From an uncultured Anaerostipes sp. (GTDB taxonomy: Bacteria; Bacillota; Clostridia; Lachnospirales; Lachnospiraceae), in contig CAAEIR010000330.1 in the NCBI GenBank assembly GCA_900756035.1, positions 1 through 50,399 on the forward strand: a DNA stretch of 50,399 bases, in the 5' to 3' direction. Position numbers and translations under genes: made by a program. Numbering within the stretch: the stretch's first letter is position 1; every line of letters starts with the position of its first letter. A model generated the notes under the pieces. The model searched no databases. It was not told the DNA's origin and saw only the letters and a list, made by a program, of their open reading frames with translations. Below are positions 33,797 to 41,413 of this stretch, piece by piece.

Positions 33797-34258
33797 TTAT
33801 AACTCTCCTTCTTCCATATAGTTTTTGTTAATCATATCAATAAAATCCTGTTTGGAAGAAGCATTTAGAAATTGCTGGCTTTTTAGAGGATTGAGCAGGA
33901 TATCCGTAATCTGCATTAATTCCTGGAGAGGGTCTTCCTCCCGGCTGGAAATTCCAATTACAAGTGTTACGGTTTCACCACGATAGTCAATGCCATTGGA
34001 AAGTTTGACAATACTGATTCCGGGGCGCAGAACATAAGGAAGGGAATCTTCCGTTCCATGGGGAATCATAACTCCGTATCCAATGTATGTAGAGTGTTCC
34101 TGTTCTCTCCTTAACATGCCGTCAATATATTCTTCCTGAATGTATTGATTTTGCAGCAGGAGATGTCCAGCTTTGCATATCGCTTCTTCAATTGTTTTAC
34201 AGGAAAAATCCGGATAAATATTGTTCCGGAATTCATCGGTTAGAAGTTTGCCGGCCAT
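33797..34258 (-). CDS. mtlF: PTS mannitol EIIA component
   Basis: Phosphocarrier that passes phosphate from HPr to the MtlA EIIB Cys. The fold and motifs match mannitol EIIA, with the active His in VMIPHGTED and the C-terminal GISSREEDPLQELMQI. I start it at ATG 34258 (153 aa), which has AAAGGAAGG eight bases upstream; an in-frame ATG at 34282 has no ribosome binding site and lies in a palindromic control region. It is the first gene of the operon and ends one base before mtlA. Confidence 0.9.
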   Translation of the reverse strand: MAGKLLTDEFRNNIYPDFSCKTIEEAICKAGHLLLQNQYIQEEYIDGMLRREQEHSTYIGYGVMIPHGTEDSLPYVLRPGISIVKLSNGIDYRGETVTLVIGISSREEDPLQELMQITDILLNPLKSQQFLNASSKQDFIDMINKNYMEEGEL

Positions 34259-34280
34259 GCGCCCTTCCTTTCTGTGACTC

Positions 34281-34331
34281 ATAAACGTTTATCATGGTTT
34301 TATGATACCGTATGTCTTGTATGGAAATCAA
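34281..34331 (-). promoter_or_regulatory. Mannitol operon promoter and palindromic operator candidate
   Basis: On the minus strand, TTGATT (34331-34326) and TATCAT (34307-34302) are 18 bases apart. Just downstream is a perfect 12-bp palindrome ATAAACGTTTAT (34281-34292) with a central CG, the shape of a LacI-family or catabolite operator. The spacing does not match a canonical cre site. A second inverted pair ATCAT/ATGAT overlaps the -10 region. Confidence 0.5.
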
Positions 34332-34525
34332 TACACACTAATGTCATATTTTTCAGAGGTGGCTGTGACAAAATTTTGTTTTTTATTTTCAGATAGAAAT
34401 ATGTTTTACTCAAATTTAACATGAAAAATTAAAATGTAAAATAGTTTAAAGGTCCTAGGCGATAAAGTAATGAAAAATAGTGAAAAAATAGTGTAATTTT
34501 AGTGGAAAAATAATTCGTGAAACGA

Positions 34526-34531
34526 TATAAT
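34526..34531 (+). promoter_or_regulatory. -10 element before the Fic gene
   Basis: A perfect TATAAT lies 29 bases before the Fic start codon. There is no recognisable -35 box in the A-rich sequence upstream. Confidence 0.35.
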
Positions 34532-34559
34532 AGATATTGATGAAATGGAGGTGAATAAT

Positions 34560-35663
34560 GTGATAAAAGTTACACTGACGAATGAAATTTTAAAAAGGAT
34601 ATCCGAAATTGATGAAAATCGTTTTTCTCTCAGCACAGTAGAAATGCCATCTGTTACAAAAAATAGACTTAGAAAAAACTCAAAGAAAAAAAGTTCCTAT
34701 GCTTCTAATAAGATTGAGGGGAATCCATTGACTGAAAAACAGGCAAATGAAGCCATTGATAGTGATTCTCACAAACATTTTTTAAAGCCAGAACAGGAAG
34801 TTCGCAATTACTTTCTGGCCTTAAATCTATTAGAACAAAAGCTGAAAAAGAAAGAACCCTTTTCAAAAGAGATGATTCTGGAAGTGCAGGCAATGGTTGA
34901 AAAAGGTGCTTCAAAAGAAAAGATAGGATTAAGAGGTCCTATGCCGCCAGGCGTATTATTTGCAGTATATGATTCTGAAACGGGAGTACCAGAATATATT
35001 CCACCGGAGTATATAGATATTCCAATGTTACTGGAGGAACTTGTTGAATATGTAAATACTACAGATGATCATCCGTTAATCGTTGCTGCTGTAGTCCATT
35101 ATCAACTGGTTACCATTCATCCTTTTGAAGACGGAAATGGAAGAACTGCCAGACTGATGTCAGGATATATTCTTGATTATTATGGATACGGTTTTAATGG
35201 AATTGGTTCTCTGGAAGAATATTTTGCCTATGATCCAGATGAGTATTATGCATCGCTGCAAATGGGGTTACCTGCATTGTATTATTCAGGAAGAGAAAAT
35301 CCTCCTCATCCGGAAATTTGGATCAATTATTTTTTGAAAATAATGGAATTGTATTCTAAAAAGGTATATGAGTTATCGAAAGTGTCCGCGAACGATGGGG
35401 TAGAAGGAAGCTTGTCCTATTTGAATGCAAAAGAAAAAGAATTCTTAGTGTTCCTGTTAAAAAAGCGATTATATGAGTTTACACCAATTGAAGTAAGTAA
35501 GATGATTGGTGTAACAAACAAAACGGTTATTAATAGATGTGTGAAACTTGCAAATAATGGTTTTTTGATTCCGATCATTGTCAAGACAAGAGTTCGCTCC
35601 TATCGGTTAAGTGATTTCTCAAGAACAAATGAAAAAAAGATTTTGAAGAAATTGTCGTACTAG
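34560..35663 (+). CDS. Fic-domain protein with built-in inhibitory motif
   Basis: Fic enzymes transfer AMP (or another nucleotide moiety) to hydroxyl side chains of target proteins. The catalytic motif HPFEDGNGRTAR is complete (~187-198). An N-terminal inhibitory helix with SNKIEG (~49-54) matches the [S/T]xxxE[G/N] pattern of class II Fic proteins, so the enzyme should be autoinhibited. The C-terminal ~80 residues look like a winged helix (FTPIEVSKMIGVTNKTVINR). I start it at GTG 34560 (367 aa), with GGAGG eight bases upstream; an in-frame ATG at 34545 overlaps that site. Its target is unknown. Confidence 0.9.
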   Translation: MIKVTLTNEILKRISEIDENRFSLSTVEMPSVTKNRLRKNSKKKSSYASNKIEGNPLTEKQANEAIDSDSHKHFLKPEQEVRNYFLALNLLEQKLKKKEPFSKEMILEVQAMVEKGASKEKIGLRGPMPPGVLFAVYDSETGVPEYIPPEYIDIPMLLEELVEYVNTTDDHPLIVAAVVHYQLVTIHPFEDGNGRTARLMSGYILDYYGYGFNGIGSLEEYFAYDPDEYYASLQMGLPALYYSGRENPPHPEIWINYFLKIMELYSKKVYELSKVSANDGVEGSLSYLNAKEKEFLVFLLKKRLYEFTPIEVSKMIGVTNKTVINRCVKLANNGFLIPIIVKTRVRSYRLSDFSRTNEKKILKKLSY

Positions 35664-35696
35664 AAATATGAATCATAGGTTCAGTAGCAAAATATT

Positions 35697-35750
35697 GAGA
35701 TAATCCACTATATCTATCGCAAATTCACGATAGGTATAGTGGATTATCTC
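35697..35750. terminator. Long inverted repeat between the Fic and LacI-type genes
   Basis: A 23-bp inverted repeat with a single G-T wobble (35697-35719 and 35728-35750) has an 8-base loop. It lies between two convergent genes, which suggests a terminator, but there is no real T-run on either side. Its length is unusual for this window. Confidence 0.6.
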
Positions 35751-35802
35751 TTAGAAAGACCTTCATATTTTATGACTGTCTATTATAATATGCTTTCTTC
35801 GA

Positions 35803-36885
35803 TTATTGTATTTTACATTTGCCGGTAGAATTGCGAACGATTAATTCAGGTTCGTATTCCATGCGCATAATATAATGATGTTTAGAAGAATTACTTTTTT
35901 GAGCATTTTTTCTGTAAATAATATCTACGGCTTCCTGTCCTTTGTATAGGGAGGCGTGCTCAATGGTTGTCAGTGAGATCTGAGGCATGGCAGATAAGGC
36001 AATGTTGTCAAATCCACAGACAGAATAATCATTGGGAACTTTATAACCATAATCAGAAATGGCAGCCATAATTCCAAAGGCAGTCATATCATTATTTCCC
36101 ACGAATGCGGTAGAGGTTGTGTGTTCACGAAGGTCCTGCATGGCAAGGTCGTATCCGTTCTGGTATTCTGAATTATCGGCAGGATAGCGTCCATAGGCGG
36201 CGAGTGTCGGAGATTTTACTTTGATTTGTTCCGGGTCTATGCCGTGCTCCCTGAAGCAGGATCTAAGACCGCTCAATCGGTGGATTCGTCCTACTTCTTT
36301 TGGACGAATCGGTGTGGACACATAAGTAATATGGTGGTGTCCCAGAGAAATTAAGTGTTCTGCCAGCATATATCCGGGTTTTTTACTGTCTAATTCCACA
36401 GCATCGAAACGGCAGGCATCCGGTTTGTCTCCGATGGAAACGACAGGAACCTGTTTTGACAGAGCATTTGCCTGGGCGATCTTGGTTGGAGGGTAGAGTG
36501 AGATTACGCCCGCCAGTTCAAAACCGGATAGAAGATTTAAATAGAGTTCTTCCTGGGAAACATCTCTTAGAGTATTGACGGTAAATACGGTATATCCATA
36601 ATTCCGGGCGCGTTCCGTAATGGAATGGATAATCATGGAATAATATCCATTGGACAGAATCGGACAGATTACAATAATACTCTTTGATAATGCCCGCTCT
36701 TTCTTTTTTGCACCGACAACCGGCTTTTTGTAGCCAAGTTCTCTGGCACCCTGTTTTACTTTATCAATAGTTTCTTTTGAAAAAGAGACATGGGGTTTGT
36801 TGCTTAAAATCATAGAAACGGTAGATTGTGATACCCCGGTATATTCTGCCACATCTCTTGTAGTTACCTTGTTTCGTTTTCCCAT
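35803..36885 (-). CDS. LacI-family transcriptional regulator
   Basis: DNA-binding repressor or activator with a sugar-type ligand domain, 360 aa. The N-terminal HTH TTRDVAEYTGVSQSTVSMIL (~8-27) and hinge are canonical. The periplasmic-binding-protein-like core follows (~65-355) with the NDMTAFGIMAAISDYGYKVPNDYSVCGFDNI region that ends the LacI consensus. It is transcribed away from the glycerol operon, so that operon and possibly the mannitol operon are candidate targets. The ligand cannot be inferred. Confidence 0.92.
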   Translation of the reverse strand: MGKRNKVTTRDVAEYTGVSQSTVSMILSNKPHVSFSKETIDKVKQGARELGYKKPVVGAKKKERALSKSIIVICPILSNGYYSMIIHSITERARNYGYTVFTVNTLRDVSQEELYLNLLSGFELAGVISLYPPTKIAQANALSKQVPVVSIGDKPDACRFDAVELDSKKPGYMLAEHLISLGHHHITYVSTPIRPKEVGRIHRLSGLRSCFREHGIDPEQIKVKSPTLAAYGRYPADNSEYQNGYDLAMQDLREHTTSTAFVGNNDMTAFGIMAAISDYGYKVPNDYSVCGFDNIALSAMPQISLTTIEHASLYKGQEAVDIIYRKNAQKSNSSKHHYIMRMEYEPELIVRNSTGKCKIQ

Positions 36886-36927
36886 AAAATAAAACCTCTC
36901 ACTTTAAGATAAATCAAAAAAATATTT

Positions 36928-37075
36928 TGATTAGTTCGAATTATTAATTGAATTATCAATTTGATTACTAATATTATACAAATGATTAATTGAAAATTCA
37001 AGAGATTTGGCAGTTTCTAAAAAAATCTATAAATTCCAGGGAAAATAAGGATTGTTAATCAGATGTAATGATTAA
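36928..37075. promoter_or_regulatory. Repeated TGATTA motifs and lacI-type gene promoter
   Basis: The divergent region holds TGATTA at 36928, 36962, 36983 and 37069. It also has an inverted TTAATCA at 37055, making a 7+7+7 inverted repeat at 37055-37075. On the minus strand, TTGAAT (37001-36996) and TATAAT (36978-36973) are separated by 17 bases and should drive the LacI-type gene. A TTCGAA with central CG lies at 36935-36940. The motifs overlap or flank this promoter, as expected for operator half-sites. Confidence 0.5.
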
Positions 37076-37118
37076 TTAAAAACTATGAAAAACCGCATAA
37101 AATGGTCGGTTGTGGGGT

Positions 37119-37147
37119 TTGACAACAGAAAAAAAGTGTGGTTAGAT
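37119..37147 (+). promoter_or_regulatory. Promoter of the glycerol operon
   Basis: A perfect TTGACA (37119-37124) and TTAGAT (37142-37147) are 17 bases apart, 47 bases before the first gene. The inverted TGATTAA repeat lies about 45 bp upstream of the -35 box. Confidence 0.65.
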
Positions 37148-37193
37148 TAGGTCAGAAAGCAACAAACCATAAAAGAAAACGGAGGGCAAAACA

Positions 37194-38633
37194 GTGTATG
37201 ATGTAGCAATTATCGGTGCAGGAATCACAGGCTGTTCTATCGCATATGAACTTGGAAAATATAATGTGAAAGCAGTTTTGATTGAAAAGGAAAATGATGT
37301 TTCTGTTGGGACAACGAAAGCAAATAGTGCAATTATCCATGGAGGATATGATCCGGTTCCGGGAACAAAGATGGCGAAGTATAACATAAAAGGAAATCAG
37401 TATACCAAAGAGTTATGTGAGAAGCTGGATGTTCCGTTCAAGCAGATCGGTGCACTGGTGGTTGCCTTTAGTGAAGAGGAGAAAAAAACACTGGAAGAGC
37501 TGAAAGAGAGAGGAAAGGCGAATGGGGTTCCGGACATGGAAATCTGGGATCAGGAAAAACTTCGTAAAGAAGAGCCAAACATTTCCGAAGAAGCCGTTGC
37601 AGCTTTAAGTTCTCCTAACGTTGGAATTGTAAGTCCATGGGAGCTGGCAATAGCCCTGGCAGAGACTGCTGTATTAAATGGAGTGGAAGTAAAGCTTAAT
37701 ACAAAGGTTACCGGAATTAAGAAAGAAAATGATATATATAAAATCGATACAGATAACGGAGAGATTGGAGCAAGATACATTTGCAATGCAGCCGGAGTGT
37801 TTGCTGACAAGATCAATGAGATGTGCAATGAAAAGACCTTTGAAATTACCCCAAACAAAGGAGAATATTACCTGATGGATAAGAGTCAGGGAACTTTGGT
37901 TAATCATGTAATCTTCCAGTGTCCAAATGAAAACGGAAAAGGTGTTTTAGTAGCACCTACTGTTCATGGAAATTTAATTGTGGGACCGGATTCACAGCCA
38001 AGTGCAGGGGAAGACGTTTCTACGACAAAACAGGGACTTGACTTTGTGAGAACGAAAGCATTGAAATCTGTTCCGGGAATCAATTTCAGAGAGTCTATTC
38101 GAAACTTTGCCGGTGTTCGTGCAAAAACAGCGGATCATGATTTCCATATTTATGAAGATGCTAAAAATAAAGGATTTATCAATATTGGAGGAATGGAATC
38201 TCCGGGCTTGTCTTCTGCATGTGCCATCGCAGTAGACATTGTTAAAATGCTCGGAAATTCAGGTCTTGAATTAGATCAGAAAACGGATATTACAGACGAG
38301 AGAAAAATTGATCGTTTCAAGCATTTAAGTCATGAAGACAGAGCTAAATTAGTAGAGAAAGATCCGGCTTATGGAAAGATCATCTGCCGTTGTGAGACGA
38401 TTACGGAAGGTGAGATTGTAAATGCGCTGCATCGTCCGATTCCTGCCACATCAATCGATGCGGTTAAGAGAAGATGTAATGCCGGTATGGGAAGATGCCA
38501 GGGTGGTTTCTGCGGACCAAGAGTTCAGGAAATTATTGCAAGAGAATTAAATCTCCCATTAGCAGAAGTTCCTCAGGATCGTCTGGGAACAAATATTATC
38601 ACAGGAGAAACAAAGGACGGAGGTGCCAGATAA
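37194..38633 (+). CDS. glpA: FAD-dependent glycerol-3-phosphate dehydrogenase-type oxidoreductase
   Basis: Predicted to oxidise glycerol-3-phosphate to dihydroxyacetone phosphate with FAD. At 479 aa the N-terminal dinucleotide loop is VAIIGAGITGCSIAYEL (~4-20), followed by a DAO-type substrate domain. The C-terminal ~100 residues form a BFD-like module with CRCETITEGE and CNAGMGRCQGGFC, the Cys set for a [2Fe-2S] cluster. The start is GTG 37194 with GGAGG nine bases upstream; no better start exists. Its stop overlaps the next start as TAATG. It resembles anaerobic GlpA in layout, but there is no separate GlpC. Confidence 0.88.
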   Translation: MYDVAIIGAGITGCSIAYELGKYNVKAVLIEKENDVSVGTTKANSAIIHGGYDPVPGTKMAKYNIKGNQYTKELCEKLDVPFKQIGALVVAFSEEEKKTLEELKERGKANGVPDMEIWDQEKLRKEEPNISEEAVAALSSPNVGIVSPWELAIALAETAVLNGVEVKLNTKVTGIKKENDIYKIDTDNGEIGARYICNAAGVFADKINEMCNEKTFEITPNKGEYYLMDKSQGTLVNHVIFQCPNENGKGVLVAPTVHGNLIVGPDSQPSAGEDVSTTKQGLDFVRTKALKSVPGINFRESIRNFAGVRAKTADHDFHIYEDAKNKGFINIGGMESPGLSSACAIAVDIVKMLGNSGLELDQKTDITDERKIDRFKHLSHEDRAKLVEKDPAYGKIICRCETITEGEIVNALHRPIPATSIDAVKRRCNAGMGRCQGGFCGPRVQEIIARELNLPLAEVPQDRLGTNIITGETKDGGAR

Positions 38634-39898
38634 TGAAATATGATGTAATTGTAGTCGGCGGAGGCCCGGCAGGGCTGGCAGCAGCAGTGGAAGCAAGCAA
38701 GAATGGTGCCGGAAAAGTATTAGTTGTAGAGAGAGATCAGGAACTCGGAGGAATTTTAAATCAGTGCATTCATAATGGATTTGGACTTCATTATTTTAAA
38801 GAAGAATTAACAGGTCCGGAGTATGCAGGAAAATTCATTGACATGTTAAATGAAACCAACATTGAAGTGATGTTAGATACAATGGTTTTAGATGTAGATG
38901 AAAAAGAAAAATGTATTCATGCCATGAATAAGAAGAACGGCTATATGAAACTGGAAGCAAAGGCTATTATTCTGAACATGGGATGCCGAGAGAGAACCAG
39001 AGGGGCGATTGCAATTCCGGGAGACAGACCGGCAGGAGTATTTACTGCAGGAGCCGCACAGCGCTATGTAAATATCGAGGGATACATGGTAGGAAAGAGA
39101 GTTTTGATTCTTGGTTCCGGGGATATCGGATTGATTATGGCAAGACGTATGAGCCTTGAGGGAGCGAAAGTTGTGGGATGCGTAGAGCTTTGCCCTTACT
39201 CTAACGGATTGAATCGTAATATTGTACAGTGCTTAAATGACTATGACATTCCATTATATTTATCCCATACGATTACAGATATTCAGGGTGATAAACGAGT
39301 AGAAAAAGTCATTGTTCAGAAGGTGGATGAGAAAAATCAGCCGATTCCGGGAACGGAAATGGAATTTGATGTAGATACCGTATTATTATCTGTAGGATTG
39401 ATTCCGGAAAATGAGTTAACAAGCTCTGCGGGAATTACAATGGACCCGGCAACCAGCGGACCGATTGTATATGAAAATATGGAAACATCTGCAGAGGGTG
39501 TTTTTGCCAGTGGAAATGTTGTTCATGTACACGATTTGGTAGACTTCGTAACTGCTGAAAGCCAGAAAGCCGGAAAGAGCGCGGCAGAATATGTAAAGAA
39601 CGGAGAAACAAAGGATCAGACCTGTATTGATATTAAAAACGGAGATGGAGTGAATGGTATCGTACCTCAGAAAGTTCGTCCGTCTAATGTTGAGAAAATG
39701 GTAGAAGTTATGTTCCGTGCCCGCAATGTATTTAAGGATGTTCAGATTAAAGTAAAATCTGACGGAAAAGAACTGGCATCGTTCAGGAGAGAACATATGG
39801 CGCCGGGAGAAATGGAAAAAATCGTAATTCCGAAAGCATTTTTAGATAAAGTTGAGAATGGTGAAATTACAGTATCTGTAGAAAAGGTAGGTGCATAG
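38633..39898 (+). CDS. FAD/NAD(P)-dependent oxidoreductase partner
   Basis: Pyridine-nucleotide-disulfide-type flavoprotein, 421 aa from ATG 38633, which overlaps the preceding stop by one base; longer in-frame extensions upstream lie inside the previous gene. It has VIVVGGGPAGLAAAVEASK for FAD, a central NAD(P) loop VLILGSGDIGLIMARRM and a C-terminal FAD segment with GVFASGNVVHVHDLVD. NMGCRERTRG is a family landmark shared with NADH oxidase/sarcosine oxidase alpha relatives. It probably passes electrons from the GlpA-like subunit to NAD. Confidence 0.85.
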   Translation: MKYDVIVVGGGPAGLAAAVEASKNGAGKVLVVERDQELGGILNQCIHNGFGLHYFKEELTGPEYAGKFIDMLNETNIEVMLDTMVLDVDEKEKCIHAMNKKNGYMKLEAKAIILNMGCRERTRGAIAIPGDRPAGVFTAGAAQRYVNIEGYMVGKRVLILGSGDIGLIMARRMSLEGAKVVGCVELCPYSNGLNRNIVQCLNDYDIPLYLSHTITDIQGDKRVEKVIVQKVDEKNQPIPGTEMEFDVDTVLLSVGLIPENELTSSAGITMDPATSGPIVYENMETSAEGVFASGNVVHVHDLVDFVTAESQKAGKSAAEYVKNGETKDQTCIDIKNGDGVNGIVPQKVRPSNVEKMVEVMFRARNVFKDVQIKVKSDGKELASFRREHMAPGEMEKIVIPKAFLDKVENGEITVSVEKVGA

Positions 39899-39900
39899 AA

Positions 39901-40251
39901 ATGACAGAATTAATTTGTATTGTCTGCCCAAAAGGATGTCATTTAAAGGTTGACGAGGAAAATGGATATAAAGTAACGGGAAATGGCTGTCCAAGGGGAG
40001 CAGCTTACGGAGAAAAAGAGCTGGTAAACCCGACAAGAGTCATTACTTCCACAGTAAAAGTTGATGCAAAAACTGCCAGAAGAGTTCCGGTTAAAACTGC
40101 CGGAGATATTCCGAAGGGACGTATCTATGATATTATGGAAGAGTTAACAAAGGTTACAGTAAAAGCACCGGTTCAGATCGGGGATGTAGTGATTCCTGAT
40201 GTACTGGGACTGGGTGTGGATGTGGTTGCCTGCAAGAAAGTAGCAGAATAA
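39901..40251 (+). CDS. DUF1667 protein of the glycerol oxidation complex
   Basis: A 116-aa cysteine-containing protein of DUF1667. The N-terminal CIVCPKGCHL and GNGCPRG give four Cys in a ferredoxin-like spacing, and a further Cys is near the C-terminus. In clostridial genomes this family regularly follows the two flavoprotein genes seen here. A role as an Fe-S electron carrier of the complex is inference. It starts two bases after the previous stop. Confidence 0.85.
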   Translation: MTELICIVCPKGCHLKVDEENGYKVTGNGCPRGAAYGEKELVNPTRVITSTVKVDAKTARRVPVKTAGDIPKGRIYDIMEELTKVTVKAPVQIGDVVIPDVLGLGVDVVACKKVAE

Positions 40252-40279
40252 GATAATTTAAACTTTAGGAGGATATAAA

Positions 40280-41323
40280 ATGAGCGTTATAACATTTGTA
40301 TGTGCAGGTCAGATGAACTCTGCAATAACATTTCCGGCATTTGAAAACGGACATGAGGTGCGTCTTGTAGGATCACCTTTAGATCGGGAGATTATTGATG
40401 GATTAAGAAAAGATAATTTCCATATTACATTAAAGAGAACTCTCCACGATGGTATTAAATACTATCAGATTGAAGAGCTGGAGGAGGCACTGGAAGATGC
40501 AGATCTGATTTTAGGCGGAGTCAGCAGTTTTGGTCTTGACTGGTTCTGTGATGAGATCTTGCCGGTTCTGCCGGAAGAGGTTCCGTTATTAACTGTAACA
40601 AAGGGAATGGTAGATTTAGATGACGGAACCCTGGTTCCATATCCTCACATTTTTGCGCAGAGACAGCCGGAAGGCAAGAATATCAACTTTAATGCAATCG
40701 GCGGGCCATGCACAAGCTATGAACTGGCAGACCACGATGACAGTCACGTGGCATTCTGCGGAAAAGACATGGAAACATTAAAATTCATTAAATCTCTTTT
40801 AGAAACAGAGTATTATCATATCAGTCTTTCTACCGATGTAGTTGGTGTAGAATGTGCCGTTGCAATGAAAAATGCATATGCATTGGGGGTATCTCTGGCA
40901 GTCGGTCTTGCAGAAAAGAGAGACGGAGAAATCGGCGCAGTTCACTATAACTCCCAGGCAGCGTTGTTTGGTCAGGGTGTAAAAGAGATGATTCATCTGT
41001 TGGAGCTGATTCACGGAGGACCGGAAAATATTATTCACGGCGCAGGAGATTTATATGTTACGGTATTCGGAGGAAGAACAAGAAAGATCGGTACACTTCT
41101 TGGACGGGGCTTAACCTTCGATGAGGCGATGGAAGAGCTTCAGGGTGTTACCTTGGAATCCATTGTGATTGCCACAAGAACTGCCCGCGCGGTAAGAAAA
41201 TTGGCAGAAAGAGGAGTTGTATCTTTAGAAGATTTCCCACTATTAATGCATGTGGATGCGATTATTAATCAGGGAGCAGAAGTGAAGATTCCTTGGAAAG
41301 CGTTTACAACGGTCGTAGAATAA
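40280..41323 (+). CDS. GpsA-like glycerol-3-phosphate dehydrogenase with altered nucleotide loop
   Basis: Related to NAD(P)-dependent glycerol-3-phosphate dehydrogenase. The catalytic-region AVAMKNAYALGVSLAVGL (~193-210) and the GGRTRKIGTLLGRG segment (~259-272) match GpsA, and the length is 347 aa. The N-terminal Rossmann loop reads VCAGQMNSAITFPAF, where GpsA has GxGxxG: the first Gly is Cys and the third is Asn. It sits inside a catabolic glycerol operon rather than with lipid genes. It may use another cofactor, run in another direction, or have a different substrate. Confidence 0.75.
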   Translation: MSVITFVCAGQMNSAITFPAFENGHEVRLVGSPLDREIIDGLRKDNFHITLKRTLHDGIKYYQIEELEEALEDADLILGGVSSFGLDWFCDEILPVLPEEVPLLTVTKGMVDLDDGTLVPYPHIFAQRQPEGKNINFNAIGGPCTSYELADHDDSHVAFCGKDMETLKFIKSLLETEYYHISLSTDVVGVECAVAMKNAYALGVSLAVGLAEKRDGEIGAVHYNSQAALFGQGVKEMIHLLELIHGGPENIIHGAGDLYVTVFGGRTRKIGTLLGRGLTFDEAMEELQGVTLESIVIATRTARAVRKLAERGVVSLEDFPLLMHVDAIINQGAEVKIPWKAFTTVVE

Positions 41324-41413
41324 GGCACCTTTACAGTAAAAAAGTCTTTGCTGAATTTAAAAAAGGCAAGGCTTTTCTGCTGTTGCAATTATTTTTATCA
41401 GGAGGTAATGTCA

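Noticed and set aside
34281..34296. Canonical cre site at the mannitol promoter
   Set aside because: The palindrome has a central CG, but the TG/CA arms are one base too far out on each side for the cre consensus.
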